Below the pieces are notes generated by a model. That model was given only the letters and a program-made list of their open reading frames with translations, made no database searches and was not told the origin of the DNA. A DNA stretch of 39,348 bases, taken from G001797105 sp964528155 (GTDB lineage Bacteria > Chloroflexota > Anaerolineae > Anaerolineales > E44-bin32). Within the stretch, counting starts at the first letter, position 1; every line of letters begins with the position of its first letter. The DNA lies in contig CAZGRL010000029.1 of the NCBI GenBank assembly GCA_964528155.1, positions 1-39,348 on the forward strand. Direction: 5' to 3'. A program made the translations under genes and the position numbers. Shown here in pieces: positions 8,003 to 15,414 of the stretch.

Positions 8003-9745
8003 ATGGAAATCCCCAGGATCGAGAAGAGTGTATGGAGTAACATCCTCGGCGGGCGTCGTGGACGTCATCTGCGCGAGTACCTGACTGCCTACGCGTTCAT
8101 CACTCCGGCCCTGATCCTCATTTTCTCATTCGGAATCTTCCCTGTCGGTTTCGCCCTGTACGTCAGCCTGCACAAGTGGCTGATCATCCGGGGCGACTTC
8201 CGCGGGCTCTCGAATTACGTGAATGCCATCGGAAGCTTTGCCTACATCGGGGTTTTCGCCCTCGGTGTAGGTGGACTGGTGGGCGCGTTCCTCATGTTGC
8301 GCAAGGTCTACCGACAGTCAAGAGAGGACCACAGCAATCCGTGGCCGCTGGCGATCCCATCGGCGCTGTACACCGCCACGATCCTGGCGTTCTTCCGCTG
8401 GGTCTACCTCGAGCTCCCTGAGTTCCTTGACATTGCGACAAAGATGCGAGGGCTTGAGCGTACTCGCGAGTTGTTCCTTCGCCTGCTGAGCGAAGCCTTC
8501 CACGCGGAGACGGCTTACCCCGCCTGGATCCAGTTCATCGAGCTTGCCGGCCTGGCGCTCGTCGTCGGCGTTGCCATGGTTCTTCTTCGGCGTCTCCCCT
8601 CGGATCCCGTCTACCAGGCTTACTTGACATCATCCTTTCTTGCCGCGAGCTTGGGTATCGGCCTGCTCATTGCAGCGTTCAATGCGATTCAGCAGGCCTA
8701 CGCGGCGGCGGTGGAAACCGGCGAGGATCCGGGGATTTGGCCGCAACTCATCATGATCACATCCGGGGTCTTCCTCCTCCTTCTGGCCTGGCGCACATGG
8801 CGAGGCGCCGAAGGTCAGTCCTCCAACGGGCGCTTCGCCGCACGCATCCTGGCGGCGATCGTGCTGATGGTTGGGGCGGTGATGCTGATCATCGAAATCC
8901 CCACGATCGTCGCGTCCGGAGACCCCGATCTCTGGAACGGTCTGAAAGTGACAGTCTTCTTCTCCATGGGGACGGTACCGATCCAATTGACCATCGCCCT
9001 GTTTCTGTCTGTGATCCTGTTTCGCCAGAGGTGGGGCGCCGGCGTCTTCCGGGTGCTCTTCTTCCTCCCATATGTAACCCCGGCGCTTGCCAGTGCCACA
9101 GTCTTCCGGGTGATGTTCTCCGAGCGTCAATCGGCCCCGATCAACCGGATCCTGGGCTACCTCGGGGTTGGGCCTCAAGGTTGGCTCCGCGAGTCGGATG
9201 GGATATTCTCCATGTTGGCTCGAGTTCTGGGCATATCCAACTACCCCAATTTAGTCCTTCCCGGCTGGTTGCCGAAAGATCTCTCGCTGCTTTTGGCCGA
9301 CTGGTTGCCAGGCCCCAGCCAGGCCTTGACAGTCGTTATCATGCTGTCGATCTGGACGTACGTTGGCTACAACGTGGTGATCTACCTGGCCGGCCTGGGC
9401 AACATCCCTTCCGAGCTGGCCGAGGCAGCCGAAATCGACGGCGCCGATCGGTGGGGGGTCTTCCGTCACATCACCTTCCCACTCCTCTCCCCCACGACGT
9501 ATTTCCTCTCACTCATCGCCATCATGGGTACGTTCAAGGCGTTCAACACAATCTGGCTGCTCAGAAAGTCCGTGGGAACCGGGTTGGGGACGCTGAACAC
9601 GATTAGCGTCGAGATCTTTGACCAGTTCTTCATCAGGACGCGTTACGGATACGCTTCGGCGATGGCATTCGTGCTCTTTGCGATCATCTTATGCCTGACC
9701 TACATCAACAATCGGACCCAGGGTTCGAGGGTCTTCTATGGCTGA
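8003..9745 (+). CDS. Carbohydrate ABC transporter permease, MalF/UgpA-like, with extra membrane region
   Basis: This 580-aa inner-membrane subunit belongs to a CUT1-type sugar importer. The N-terminal TM (about 31-55) begins with the family element AFITPALILI. The conserved permease core (about 310-580) includes the segment FRVLFFLPYVTPALASATVF and the EAA loop EAAEIDGADRWG, which contacts the ATPase. Between them, roughly residues 79-305, lie about six extra hydrophobic segments with charged loops. Ordinary permeases of this type have about 300 residues and MalF about 514, so this one is unusually long. ATG 8003 is preferred over TTG 7999-8001 region alternatives upstream, although no strong Shine-Dalgarno is visible. 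It overlaps the next permease by eight bases. Confidence 0.9.
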   Translation: MEIPRIEKSVWSNILGGRRGRHLREYLTAYAFITPALILIFSFGIFPVGFALYVSLHKWLIIRGDFRGLSNYVNAIGSFAYIGVFALGVGGLVGAFLMLRKVYRQSREDHSNPWPLAIPSALYTATILAFFRWVYLELPEFLDIATKMRGLERTRELFLRLLSEAFHAETAYPAWIQFIELAGLALVVGVAMVLLRRLPSDPVYQAYLTSSFLAASLGIGLLIAAFNAIQQAYAAAVETGEDPGIWPQLIMITSGVFLLLLAWRTWRGAEGQSSNGRFAARILAAIVLMVGAVMLIIEIPTIVASGDPDLWNGLKVTVFFSMGTVPIQLTIALFLSVILFRQRWGAGVFRVLFFLPYVTPALASATVFRVMFSERQSAPINRILGYLGVGPQGWLRESDGIFSMLARVLGISNYPNLVLPGWLPKDLSLLLADWLPGPSQALTVVIMLSIWTYVGYNVVIYLAGLGNIPSELAEAAEIDGADRWGVFRHITFPLLSPTTYFLSLIAIMGTFKAFNTIWLLRKSVGTGLGTLNTISVEIFDQFFIRTRYGYASAMAFVLFAIILCLTYINNRTQGSRVFYG

Positions 9746-10640
9746 CACCTTAAGTTCCACAAGAGACGTCGTCGAGATTCGAGAGGAGCGGGCATCCTTC
9801 AGGCTTCCTAGTCTCAGCTTGTGGGGAATCATTAGTATGCTCCTCCTGATCGTCGGGGCGGCCGTATCGATCGTCCCCTTCTTGTGGATGCTCTCCACTT
9901 CGCTGATGTCGCTGGGTGAGGCCATTGGGGGTCGGATGCTTCCGAGCGTGATCCATCTCGACAACTATGTTGAAGCATGGATCGGGGCGCAGTTCTCCGA
10001 GTACATGCTCAACAGCGTCTTGATCACCATCATCACGTTGGCCGGCGAGATGACCTGCAGCATCATGGCCGCCTACGCCTTCGCCCGGATCGAGTTCCCT
10101 GGGCGGAATCTGATTTTCGGCGTCCTGCTCAGCACCTTGATGATCCCGGGCATGGTCACCATGATCCCCAACTTGCTGACGGTGACCTGGCTTGGGAGAG
10201 TCGGGCCGCTGCCGTGGATCGACAACTGGCCGGCCCTCACTGTCCCCTTCATGGGAAGTGTGTTCTCGGTGTTCTTGCTGCGCCAGTTCTTCGCGCAGAT
10301 CCCCGATGAGCTCTTCGACGCGGCCAAGATCGATGGGGCGGGCCACCTGCGCATCCTGCTCCAGTTGGTGTTGCCGCTTTCGACCGCACCGGTGATGGTG
10401 ATCATCCTGCTCTCGTTCATCGGATCGTGGAATGCGCTCGCCTGGCCGCTCCTGGTGACCAACTCCGACAGCTGGCGCCCCATTTCAGTCGGGCTGTACA
10501 ACTTCGTCACCGACGTAGGGAGCGAGTTGCATCTCATCATGGCCGGGGCTGCCATCACCATCCTTCCGATTCTTGTGCTTTACTTCTTGACCCAAAAGCA
10601 GTTCACCGAAAGCATCGCCCGGAGCGGTCTCAAGGGGTGA
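9738..10640 (+). CDS. Carbohydrate ABC transporter permease, MalG/UgpE-like
   Basis: This 300-aa second permease completes the membrane channel of the sugar importer. It has six hydrophobic segments. The family element SIVPFLWMLSTSL is near the N-terminus, and the EAA loop reads DAAKIDGAGHLRILLQLVLP around residue 200. The C-terminus LTQKQFTESIARSGLKG is a near-canonical ending for the MalG/UgpE group (QRYFVEGLTAGAVKG-like). The start lies inside the end of the upstream gene (overlap 9738-9745), so translation is coupled. No ATP-binding subunit is encoded nearby. As in many such operons a shared MsmK/UgpC-type ATPase elsewhere in the genome is expected. Confidence 0.94.
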   Translation: MADTLSSTRDVVEIREERASFRLPSLSLWGIISMLLLIVGAAVSIVPFLWMLSTSLMSLGEAIGGRMLPSVIHLDNYVEAWIGAQFSEYMLNSVLITIITLAGEMTCSIMAAYAFARIEFPGRNLIFGVLLSTLMIPGMVTMIPNLLTVTWLGRVGPLPWIDNWPALTVPFMGSVFSVFLLRQFFAQIPDELFDAAKIDGAGHLRILLQLVLPLSTAPVMVIILLSFIGSWNALAWPLLVTNSDSWRPISVGLYNFVTDVGSELHLIMAGAAITILPILVLYFLTQKQFTESIARSGLKG

Positions 10641-10787
10641 AGTTGGGCGGCGAAGCCCGGGCAGTCGTTGACTCGAACTCACGAGCGAAGGAGGTGCCCC
10701 GCGACGAGTGTGAGCACGGTCTTTGAAAGATGGATAGCCCCGACAATCCAAAGATCTTGACAACCCAAAGAGGAGGACTTGAAGAAG

Positions 10788-12203
10788 ATGAAGAGCAAGC
10801 GATTGCTTTATGTGTTGTTGGTTGGGTCGATCGTTTCGGCGCTGCTCGCCGCGTGCGCTCAACCGACGCCCGCGCCCACCGAAGCCCCACCGCCCACGGC
10901 GGCCCCGGCCGCCACTGAGGCGATGGCTGAGCCCACGATGGCTGAGCCGACGGAAGTCATGTCGATGATCGACGCCGATCCGACCGGGCAGTCCATCACC
11001 TTCTGGCATGCCATGAGCTCGGGCGCCAACCTCGAAGGCATGACGGCCCTGGTGGATGAGTTCAACGCCAACAACGAGTACGGCATCACGGTGGAAGCGG
11101 TTGCCCAGGGAAGCCAGAGCGATCTTGAGACCGCCGTGAACGGCGCCATCGCAACCGGTGAGTTGCCCAGTCTGACGATGGGCTTCGCCAACGGCCTCGT
11201 GCGATGGTACGGCCTGGACGTGATCGCCGGCCTGAACGAGTACATCGACGATCCGGTCTACGGATTGAGCGACGAGGTCAAGGCGGGGATATACCCCGGT
11301 CCCTACAGCTCGGGCACCCTGCCGGATGGCACCCAGATCGGCATCGCGATGCACCAGTCGGAGCAGGTGATGTTCTACAACCACGCCTGGGCGCAGGAAC
11401 TCGGCTTCGACTCAGCCCCGGCCACCTCGGCTGAGTTCAAGGAGCAGGCGTGCGCCGCCGCCGCGGCCAACAACGCCGACGATAACTCCGACAACGATGG
11501 CACCGGCGGAATGGTCTACTATGCCGACGCCTCCCAGATGATCCCCTGGATTTGGGCCTTCGGTGGGGAGATCCTGACCCCCGATGGAACCGCCTACGAC
11601 CTGAACAACCAGGCCGCCGTGGACGCGGCGACATTCCTGAACGACCTCGTTGCCAACGGTTGCACGCTGACAACGCCGAGCTACCCAAACCCCGAGTTTG
11701 CCACTCGCCTAGCTATGTTTGCCTCCAGCTCGAGCGCAGGCATCCCCTTCCAGGCATCGGCCATGACTGACGCCGGGAATGCGGACGAATGGGGCGCGAT
11801 CCCGTTCCCCGGCCCGAACGGCGACCGCTACGTAAACGCGTTCGGACAGATGATCGGCGTCGTCAAGACCAACCCGGATCAAGATCTGGCGAGCTGGATC
11901 TTCCTGAGGTACCTGACCTCGCCCGAGACGCAATCCGAGTGGGTCGGCTACACCGGCTACTTCCCGTCCCAGTCGACGACGGATGTCGGCAGCCGGGCAA
12001 CTGATGATCCGATCTGGGGCGGAGCCCTTGCGCTGCTGGATCTCGGCAAGGCGGAGCCCAACCTGGCGGCACATGGCGCCGTTCGAGGAGCGATCAGGGA
12101 CTCCTTCGACGCGGTTGCAAGCGCGACAAGCCAGGACGAGATCGTGACCATCCTCAACGACCTCAACGATACGGCAGCTCAGCTGGTCGCTGAATCTCAG
12201 TAG
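10788..12203 (+). CDS. Extracellular sugar-binding lipoprotein (UgpB/MalE-like)
   Basis: This protein of about 471 aa is the solute-binding component of the importer, anchored outside the membrane. The N-terminus has MKSKRLLYV, a hydrophobic stretch and a lipobox LLAAC with Cys at residue 23, then a Pro/Ala/Thr/Glu-rich linker. The mature part starts with TFWHAMSSGANLEGMTALV, which resembles UgpB-type family 1 binding proteins. The later GYTGYFPSQ segment matches the TGYLP element of that group. ATG 10788 is chosen. AGGAGG (10771-10776) is 11 bases upstream, whereas the frame's TTG at 10779 is too close to it. The ligand could be glycerol-3-phosphate or an oligosaccharide, and sequence alone does not decide. 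The gene ends 26 bases before a strong terminator. Confidence 0.94.
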   Translation: MKSKRLLYVLLVGSIVSALLAACAQPTPAPTEAPPPTAAPAATEAMAEPTMAEPTEVMSMIDADPTGQSITFWHAMSSGANLEGMTALVDEFNANNEYGITVEAVAQGSQSDLETAVNGAIATGELPSLTMGFANGLVRWYGLDVIAGLNEYIDDPVYGLSDEVKAGIYPGPYSSGTLPDGTQIGIAMHQSEQVMFYNHAWAQELGFDSAPATSAEFKEQACAAAAANNADDNSDNDGTGGMVYYADASQMIPWIWAFGGEILTPDGTAYDLNNQAAVDAATFLNDLVANGCTLTTPSYPNPEFATRLAMFASSSSAGIPFQASAMTDAGNADEWGAIPFPGPNGDRYVNAFGQMIGVVKTNPDQDLASWIFLRYLTSPETQSEWVGYTGYFPSQSTTDVGSRATDDPIWGGALALLDLGKAEPNLAAHGAVRGAIRDSFDAVASATSQDEIVTILNDLNDTAAQLVAESQ

Positions 12204-12229
12204 TCGCATTCTCTACGGGTGCAGACTAC

Positions 12230-12273
12230 AGATCTCCCACCGGGCTATCGCCCGGTGGGAGATCTCCTTTCTT
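12230..12273 (+). terminator. Rho-independent terminator of the sugar ABC operon
   Basis: AGATCTCCCACCGGGC (12230-12245) pairs perfectly over 16 bases with GCCCGGTGGGAGATCT (12250-12265) around a TATC loop. CCTTTCTT follows. The position right after the binding-protein gene makes this a confident transcription end. Confidence 0.9.
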
Positions 12274-12471
12274 GACAACATGATCGAAAGCGGCCTTTTC
12301 CTACACAACCTTGAACGAGAGCGAGCGCCAAAGGGTAGGGTGTAGTCGAGTCATGCATCCTGCCTGCCCAGGCCGCCCTTGAAGAGCAGAAGGACAAGCA
12401 GGCCCGCGCGGCTTGGGATGGTAGGAAGCTTGAAGCAAAGAGGCAGAGGGTAGAATACCCAGACGAGTCAA

Positions 12472-13605
12472 ATGAACCACTTGAAGCCTCTCTCACTCAT
12501 CCTGTGTATTGCCATCCTCTCCGCCTGCGTCGCCCCCGCGATCCCTCCGAGCCTGGCACCACGCACGGCAACGATCAGGCCGACGCTTCCCCCGACGGTG
12601 AACCCGACTCGCACTCCACGGCCGACGACTTCGCTGAACTCAGACGACACTTTCCTACTCAAGGATCCGGCAAGCATTCGGGTGATGACCTACAACGTGA
12701 ACTGGGATTCGATCTTCCCCGATGATGACCCGCAGAACCACGACTTCCGATCGTTCAACCGAGTCGATGCTTTCAGCAGGATCCTTCGGGCGATCAAGCC
12801 GGACATTCTGTGTTTGCAGGAGATCAACGATCGCCGGAGTCCGCGTGACCTCGCCGACTATATTGGACAGGCTTGGGGCTCGTCCAACGGTGATGTCTGG
12901 CAGGTTGTCCACGCAAGCGATGATGTGATCGCATCACGCTTCGCACTGGTGGAGAAGGGCTATGAATTGGAGACCGGCAGCCTCTTGAACAACCTCGATC
13001 AGGCCGCAGCGTTGGTCGATCTTCGTGATGAGGAGAACGGGCCCACAGATCTGTATGTGATCTGCTCACACTTCAAGTCGGGTGGCGGGGCTGACGATAT
13101 ATCGCTGAGGGAGCGTCAGGCAGATGTGATCATGGCTCAGGTGAGGGATTTCGAGACTCCCGGAGGGAACTTCGATCTCCCTCCAGGCACACCGTTCGTC
13201 ATCCTGGGTGACTTCAACGCGTATGACACGGATCCTGCGTTACATGTCCAGACGCTCACCGAGGGCGATATCAATAACGAAAGCAAGTACGGCGTCGACC
13301 TCGAGCCCGATTGGGATGGGACTGCGCTGCAGGATGCGCATCCGAGCCACAACGCTCTGGGCGCCACCTTCTATACCTGGAGGGACGACGCCGAGCCATT
13401 CAACCCCGGAGCTCTCGATCGCGTCTTCTTCTCCGACAGCGTGCTGCAGATGGAGAATGCATTCGTCCTCAACACCACAACGCTCGCAGATGAATTGCTG
13501 GCCGCAAACGGATTGCTACGTGAGGATGTCGTCCTCGATCCCGCCGCCGGGAACTACGACCATCTCCCGGTTGTGGTGGATTTCGTAACCCGGGCGTCGG
13601 ATTGA
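12472..13605 (+). CDS. Exported endonuclease/exonuclease/phosphatase (EEP) family lipoprotein
   Basis: This 377-aa phosphodiesterase or nuclease-like enzyme is predicted to sit outside the membrane. Signal segment SLILCIAILSAC ends in a lipobox Cys at residue 19, followed by a Pro/Thr/Arg-rich linker to about 60. All EEP active-site blocks are present. These are MTYNVN (N75), LQEIN (E117), ICSHFKSG (H200), ILGDFNAYDTD (D247, N249), ALDRVFF (D316) and NYDHLPVVVDF (D363, H364). The metal and base residues are therefore intact. Substrates in this superfamily range from DNA and RNA to phospholipids and inositol phosphates, so the substrate cannot be named. It starts at ATG 12472 with a poor ribosome site and faces the DHH gene convergently. 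Confidence 0.93.
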   Translation: MNHLKPLSLILCIAILSACVAPAIPPSLAPRTATIRPTLPPTVNPTRTPRPTTSLNSDDTFLLKDPASIRVMTYNVNWDSIFPDDDPQNHDFRSFNRVDAFSRILRAIKPDILCLQEINDRRSPRDLADYIGQAWGSSNGDVWQVVHASDDVIASRFALVEKGYELETGSLLNNLDQAAALVDLRDEENGPTDLYVICSHFKSGGGADDISLRERQADVIMAQVRDFETPGGNFDLPPGTPFVILGDFNAYDTDPALHVQTLTEGDINNESKYGVDLEPDWDGTALQDAHPSHNALGATFYTWRDDAEPFNPGALDRVFFSDSVLQMENAFVLNTTTLADELLAANGLLREDVVLDPAAGNYDHLPVVVDFVTRASD

Positions 13606-13630
13606 GCACCCAACGGACGCACACCCCATG

Positions 13631-13646
13631 TCTCCTTCGGAGGAGA
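13631..13646. terminator. Small hairpin between convergent genes
   Basis: TCTCCT (13631-13636) pairs with AGGAGA (13641-13646) around TCGG, in the 49 bases between the convergent EEP and DHH genes. It could serve both strands, but no clear T tract is present on either side. Confidence 0.35.
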
Positions 13647-13654
13647 TCCCTCGG

Positions 13655-14575
13655 CTAGTCAGCCTGGCGACCCGTCGCCTCGATGCCGCCGGGCGGGAAC
13701 GGGCGATCCATCCGGGTAAATTGGAACCCGGCCGCGCCGCGGTGTCCGCCTCCACCGAACTTGCGGGCGATCTCAGATACGTCGATCTGATCGGAATACA
13801 GCGTGACCACCGTCTGTAGATGTCCACTACGAACGACTTCAACATAGCAGTAGGCGAGCTCATACCCTGCCTTCCGAATGTACTCGCCCATGTCACCGTT
13901 GCCGCGATGATTGACCACCATGGTTCTGTGACCCTCGAACGAAGTCACGAACCCGTAGTGGGAGACGACATCTTTGATGCTCTTCAGCCGGGCGTCATAA
14001 AGGACGCGACCACGCTCGATTAGTTGTCTCACGCGATCCTCGTCGTCGTCCAATAGGGGCCCCCACAGTCTGTCGTTCGCCGGCTCGATCTGCTCCTGGA
14101 ACAGTCCTTCCGAGAAGACCCGCGTCTCCGGATAGGCCATCTCCCAGATATCGCGATCTCCAATGAGAGCGACAGCCTGCGGGATTGGATCTCCCGGAAA
14201 AAACGTACGCCACGTCAAGACGCACGCGGCGGCTTCCAGTGATCGCTCTCCCGGCACGTCGGCCATTGCCTCGCCCAGCCTAGCCAGTGATGTCTTGTGA
14301 TGGTCGACCCACACAAGCTTCCTGCCCGCTCTCAGACGCTGCATATCTTCCAACGGGAGCGAGTAATCGACGAGGACGACTTGCTCGTGCTTTTCGATCG
14401 AATCCCAGGGGAGTGCGTCTCCTATTTCGAGGGGGTAGAGGACGGGCTTCCCGCCCAGCGCTCGGCGCACAATTGCCGCTGCACAGCACCCGTCCGGGTC
14501 ATCGTGATACAGACAGATCGTCGGACGCGACCGATCCAAATACCGATCCGATGCCCCATGGACAGTTGAACTCAT
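13655..14575 (-). CDS. DHH-family phosphoesterase (NrnB-like)
   Basis: This 306-aa cytoplasmic phosphodiesterase belongs to the DHH/DHHA1 superfamily, which degrades short oligoribonucleotides or cyclic dinucleotide products with Mn ions. The N-terminal DHH domain has YHDDPDG (residues 23-29, including D25, D26 and D28), VLVDYS (D70), the name-giving DHH (91-93) and GDRD (139-142). The C-terminal DHHA1 domain ends with GGGGHRGAAGF (274-284), the nucleotide-binding glycine-rich motif. The short architecture and CCAAAIV after the first motif resemble NrnB-like proteins rather than RecJ or GdpP. AGGAGGG lies eight bases before the ATG on this strand (14584-14590). It is the only minus-strand gene called in the window and is divergent from the gene at 14947. 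Confidence 0.92.
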   Translation of the reverse strand: MSSTVHGASDRYLDRSRPTICLYHDDPDGCCAAAIVRRALGGKPVLYPLEIGDALPWDSIEKHEQVVLVDYSLPLEDMQRLRAGRKLVWVDHHKTSLARLGEAMADVPGERSLEAAACVLTWRTFFPGDPIPQAVALIGDRDIWEMAYPETRVFSEGLFQEQIEPANDRLWGPLLDDDEDRVRQLIERGRVLYDARLKSIKDVVSHYGFVTSFEGHRTMVVNHRGNGDMGEYIRKAGYELAYCYVEVVRSGHLQTVVTLYSDQIDVSEIARKFGGGGHRGAAGFQFTRMDRPFPPGGIEATGRQAD

Positions 14576-14946
14576 GTGTCAAACCCTCCTGCACTCCTTC
14601 GGTGACCGCCGGCCGCGTCGGGCTGGTCATCCTGGGATGCATCCCGGCACGGGCCACGTTCTCATTCGTCGATCCCTGGAATGATAACCGCGATCGGAAG
14701 TGCGCCGCGAGAACGATTAGGGATGGCGCCTGAGCGGACGAGATAGCCACCACCGGCCTTGCTCGTTTGTCCACGCGGGCGTCTTGAACCCGGTCAGGAG
14801 GAGCGACGCGGTACACTTGAAGCCTGGCCCGCCAGGAACCGCGCCCGCCTTCGTCTCGAGTCCCCACGCCCCCGGAAAGTCGGGTATGGAGGGTGCGCCT
14901 GTCCACCTGCCCGCACCGGCAAATGCCATCAGGAGACGTCTCTCAT
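14576..14946. other. Divergent intergenic region
   Basis: These 371 bases separate the divergent DHH gene and the small helical-protein gene, so promoters for both should be here. I could not locate a consensus -35/-10 pair. A minus-strand frame at 14717-14929 (70 codons, rich in Trp, Gly and Pro) has no recognisable family and is left uncalled. The Shine-Dalgarno sequences of both flanking genes sit at the edges (14584-14590 and 14931-14935). Confidence 0.5.
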
Positions 14947-15414
14947 ATGGACCTCACGGAAGATGCCCATCGTGAGTCGGCCAAGCAAGCCAATGGCCGT
15001 GTCTGGCAGCTGCTTGACCAGACGACGCGATCACCGGACGAGGATGCCGAGCTCCTCGAGGCAGCCTATGCGTCGCTCTATCACTGGCGATTTGCCGGGA
15101 CCGAGATCCATCGCCAGCGAGGCCTATGGCTGGTGGCTCATGTACACACAGTCCTTGGCGACGGGGTGCAAGCCTTGAAATACGCGCAGGCCTGCCTCGA
15201 ATGGACGAATGAGCACAAGCGCGTCATGGAGGACTTCGACGTCGCCTACGCTTACGAAGGGATCTCCAGGGCGATGGCGCTCGCCAGACAACACGAAGCC
15301 GCTCGAGGCCATCTTGAGGCTGCCCGGGACGCCGGCGAAAGAATCTCCGATCCCGAGGACAAAAGCATCTTCACGGCCGATCTCGAGGCGGGGGAGTGGT
15401 ATGGCATCAAGTAG
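14947..15414 (+). CDS. Conserved helical (TPR-like) protein of unknown function
   Basis: This 155-aa soluble, mainly alpha-helical protein is rich in Ala, Glu and His. Helix pairs such as GVQALKYAQACLEWTNEH and AYEGISRAMALARQHEAA look like TPR-type repeats, implying a scaffold or binding role. I do not recognise a named family. No signal peptide or membrane segment is present. ATG 14947 is supported by AGGAG (14931-14935), although the frame opens earlier at 14893. Its end overlaps the start of the GT-C gene by 14 bases, so both proteins are probably made together. A decayed copy of its N-terminal half is found at about 17516-17660, just after that GT-C gene. Confidence 0.8.
   Translation: MDLTEDAHRESAKQANGRVWQLLDQTTRSPDEDAELLEAAYASLYHWRFAGTEIHRQRGLWLVAHVHTVLGDGVQALKYAQACLEWTNEHKRVMEDFDVAYAYEGISRAMALARQHEAARGHLEAARDAGERISDPEDKSIFTADLEAGEWYGIK

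Noticed and set aside
10687..10758. Short reading frame after AAGGAGG before the binding-protein gene
   Set aside because: The frame is only about 16 codons (GTG 10708) and has no recognisable product. The site is probably part of the leader of the next gene.
12339..12478. Forward frame with charged helical text (AALEEQKDKQARAAWDGRK)
   Set aside because: It looks protein-like, but has no start codon or ribosome site and runs as a shadow frame into the EEP gene. It is too short to call a remnant.
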